6,558 bases of DNA, taken from positions 1 to 6,558 of the forward strand of contig JAFGNI010000381.1 in the NCBI GenBank assembly GCA_016927095.1. Reading direction: 5' to 3'. Under the pieces are notes generated by a model. It saw only the letters and a program-made list of their open reading frames with translations. It did not search any database and was not told the DNA's origin. The first letter of the stretch is position 1, and the number at the start of each line of letters is the position of its first letter. Both the position numbers and the translations under genes were made by a program. Below, piece by piece: positions 5,127-6,558 of this stretch. This DNA is from Anaerolineae bacterium (GTDB lineage Bacteria; Chloroflexota; Anaerolineae; B4-G1; SLSP01).

Positions 5127-6430
5127 GGCTGGGGATAGACCGTCAGCTCGTGGATGGGGGCCTGATCCAACGGCAACGCACCGCCCTCAGAAGCATAGAC
5201 CGGCAGTCGCGTCTCCGAGACTGGGTGGTACAGGCCGGCAAAGAGCGAATAGGCACCTGCGGGCACGGTGTCCGGCAGCTTCAGAGTGTGGACATCCCGG
5301 ACAGCGTCGCCCGCCCTCCACTCGCCGGTGGGGTAGAAGCCATAGACGGGGACGCCGTCCGACTGGGTCACGAGGTTGCCACCGGCATCCACCAGATGGA
5401 CGAAGACGTGGTAGCTCTCCGGCGGCCTCACCACAGCCGACCACACCAGCGCGACCCGCAGCTCCTCACCGGCCTGGACCCACGGCGGGGCATCATAGCC
5501 GGTCAGCGCAATCGGGCCTTGCGGGCTGCCGAAGCGATAGGAGGCGCTGTGTTCCACCGCAATGGGTGACCGGCTGACATCGGGGGGATGGGCAACTTCC
5601 GCCAGCAGCAGGTCGGCAGCCGTCGCGTCCCCGTCGCTCGTGACGCCGACGGTGCGTCCACTCCGCTCCTGCAACCCCACCCGCATCTCGTAGCCCCCCT
5701 CTGGCAGATCATCGGGGGGCACGATCACGTACGCCTGCGCCAGCCGGAACTGCGGCTCCCAGGTCAGCCCCGTCGGCGCCAGCGCAGACTGCGCCGCATA
5801 CCAGACCTGGCCTGTCTCTTTCTCCACCAACCTGAGCAGCATCGTCAAATCCCGGTAGTCGCCGCCGGGCACGTCGTCCCAGAGCAGCGTCAGGTACAAT
5901 GCGATGTTGGGTTCGACGTAGGCACTGCTCAAGCGGTAGCTCCGCAGCACCACCGATCCGGTCTCGAACCGCCCGCGAACCGGCACGGTTTCGCCCAGAT
6001 CGAACGGGGAAGGTGCGTAGGCGTAGAGCGTAGGCGACGCGAGCTCGGGATAGACCTGGCCCCACTGCCCGACGTAGCGGTAGCGATCCACAAACCACCG
6101 CTGGTGGCGGACCCCCTCCCAGATCGCATCGTCGCCCGCCAAAACGTAGGCCGGCCTTCGCTGGTCCAGCAGCACCAGGATCTCCGATGCCTGCGGAGGC
6201 GCGAGGACCGGCGCCACAGGAGACTCCCCAAAGCAGCCCTCGGCTTGAGCCGGGATCACGACCTCCGGCTTGGGCAGCCCCCACGCTCCGCCGCCCTGGG
6301 CCGCCAACTGCGCAGCAACGTCCCGATAGACGCTGTTGCGCGGGCATCGCGCCCCGCACCCCGCGAGGCAGAGCAGCCCACCGGCGATCAAAAGCCGCCC
6401 CAGCCACCTCAGTTGTCGCGATCTCCTCAC
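5123..6430 (-). CDS. lipoprotein with two related beta-sandwich domains
   Basis: 435 residues. Basic residues 1-12, a hydrophobic stretch 13-24 and the lipobox LAGC (22-25) predict cleavage before C25 and lipid anchoring outside the membrane. Residues 30-140 are soluble and resemble, from memory, the part after the last helix of ArnT/PMT-type glycosyltransferases (EILVLLDQRRPAYVL, LASPTLYAYAP). Two related domains follow, about 145-275 and 290-432. They share hydrophobic-W strands (ALYLTLLW and LRVALVW), P-(D/A)-x-LPEGGYEMRVGL versus VPAGAYSLFAGLYHP, and a final G/E-R-x-V/LPV turn, indicating an internal duplication. No transmembrane catalytic core is present, so this is not itself a glycosyltransferase; a carbohydrate- or partner-binding role is inference. 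GTG 6430 is the only start between the in-frame stop at 6445-6443 and the signal peptide; only a weak AGG precedes it. It is translationally coupled to CotH. Confidence 0.85.
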   Translation of the reverse strand: MRRSRQLRWLGRLLIAGGLLCLAGCGARCPRNSVYRDVAAQLAAQGGGAWGLPKPEVVIPAQAEGCFGESPVAPVLAPPQASEILVLLDQRRPAYVLAGDDAIWEGVRHQRWFVDRYRYVGQWGQVYPELASPTLYAYAPSPFDLGETVPVRGRFETGSVVLRSYRLSSAYVEPNIALYLTLLWDDVPGGDYRDLTMLLRLVEKETGQVWYAAQSALAPTGLTWEPQFRLAQAYVIVPPDDLPEGGYEMRVGLQERSGRTVGVTSDGDATAADLLLAEVAHPPDVSRSPIAVEHSASYRFGSPQGPIALTGYDAPPWVQAGEELRVALVWSAVVRPPESYHVFVHLVDAGGNLVTQSDGVPVYGFYPTGEWRAGDAVRDVHTLKLPDTVPAGAYSLFAGLYHPVSETRLPVYASEGGALPLDQAPIHELTVYPQP

Positions 6431-6479
6431 CCTACGGTCCCGTCACCAGCCGCTCGACCATCTCCCATCCCGTTCCGGA

Positions 6480-6547
6480 CCTTCCGGGTTGCTCCTCCTA
6501 CTCCTCAGCAACCCGGAAGGTAGACCGCGTTGCCCTTCCGGGTTGCT
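6480..6547. repeat. three 14-nt repeat units forming alternative hairpins
   Basis: CCTTCCGGGTTGCT occurs at 6480-6493 and again at 6534-6547, with its exact reverse complement AGCAACCCGGAAGG at 6507-6520. The central copy can form a perfect 14-bp stem with either flanking copy, and both loops are exactly 13 nt (6494-6506 and 6521-6533) though unrelated in sequence. The array lies 50 nt upstream of the lipoprotein start and may continue past the window edge. It may be an interspersed REP-like element or part of the mRNA leader. No promoter was convincingly identified in 6431-6558. Confidence 0.75.
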
Positions 6548-6558
6548 TCCCCCACTCC

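Noticed and set aside
6445..6517. Minus-strand in-frame reading upstream of the lipoprotein, containing repeated NPEG
   Set aside because: The NPEG peptides are simply translations of the AACCCGGAAGG palindromes, and the frame stops at 6445-6443 before the lipoprotein start.
5588..6523. Long plus-strand ORF (311 codons) opposite the lipoprotein gene
   Set aside because: The product is R/Q/P-rich without domains, runs into the 6480-6547 palindromes, and opposes a gene with a clear lipobox and repeated domains.
6480..6547. CRISPR array
   Set aside because: Units are only 14 nt, alternate in orientation and have 13-nt gaps, unlike direct repeats of about 28-37 nt with spacers of similar size; no cas gene is visible.

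Overview
The window is GC-rich bacterial DNA and most resembles Chloroflexota (Anaerolineae/Caldilineae-like). The reasons are the secreted protein styles (proline/threonine linker, C-terminal FLPSVMRH tail like the '(Y/F)LPLVMR' tails I recall from that phylum), a lipoprotein built from beta-sandwich domains like those at the ends of Chloroflexota ArnT/PMT-type glycosyltransferases, and abundant palindromic intergenic elements. The phylum call is inference from remembered protein and repeat styles, not a search.

Layout from left to right. Positions 84-749 (minus) encode a DUF4956 membrane protein; a possible start of a further minus-strand gene runs off the left edge. Positions 750-1219 form a 470-bp divergent intergenic region. 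It holds a weak minus-strand promoter, a GC-rich element of about 204 bp with long imperfect inverted ends (887-1090), a plus-strand promoter with an operator-like dyad, and a long imperfect hairpin (1131-1201). Positions 1220-2554 (plus) encode an exported SUMF1/formylglycine-generating-enzyme-fold protein that lacks the catalytic cysteine pair and carries an extra C-terminal domain. Positions 2555-2693 lie between convergent genes and contain a compact 91-bp MITE-like palindromic element with perfect 13-bp ends. Positions 2694-5126 (minus) encode an exported CotH-family protein with chitobiase-C-terminal-like and lamin-tail-like domains. Positions 5123-6430 (minus) encode a lipoprotein whose stop codon overlaps the CotH start (ATGA). 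Positions 6431-6558 hold three copies of a 14-nt sequence forming two mutually exclusive, equal hairpins.

How the genes relate. The lipoprotein and CotH genes form a translationally coupled pair. DUF4956 and CotH proteins are recurrent neighbours, often with a VTC-type polyphosphate polymerase; no VTC gene is visible here, although one could lie beyond the left edge. All four complete products are predicted to be membrane-bound or exported, so the locus looks like a cell-surface module. The most notable protein-level point is that both enzyme-like members look catalytically degenerate: the CotH protein lacks the DWPxNN and WDxDxG motifs, and the SUMF1 protein lacks the CxxxxC pair. This suggests binding or structural scaffolds rather than enzymes. 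No RNA genes, CRISPR arrays or transposase genes were seen.
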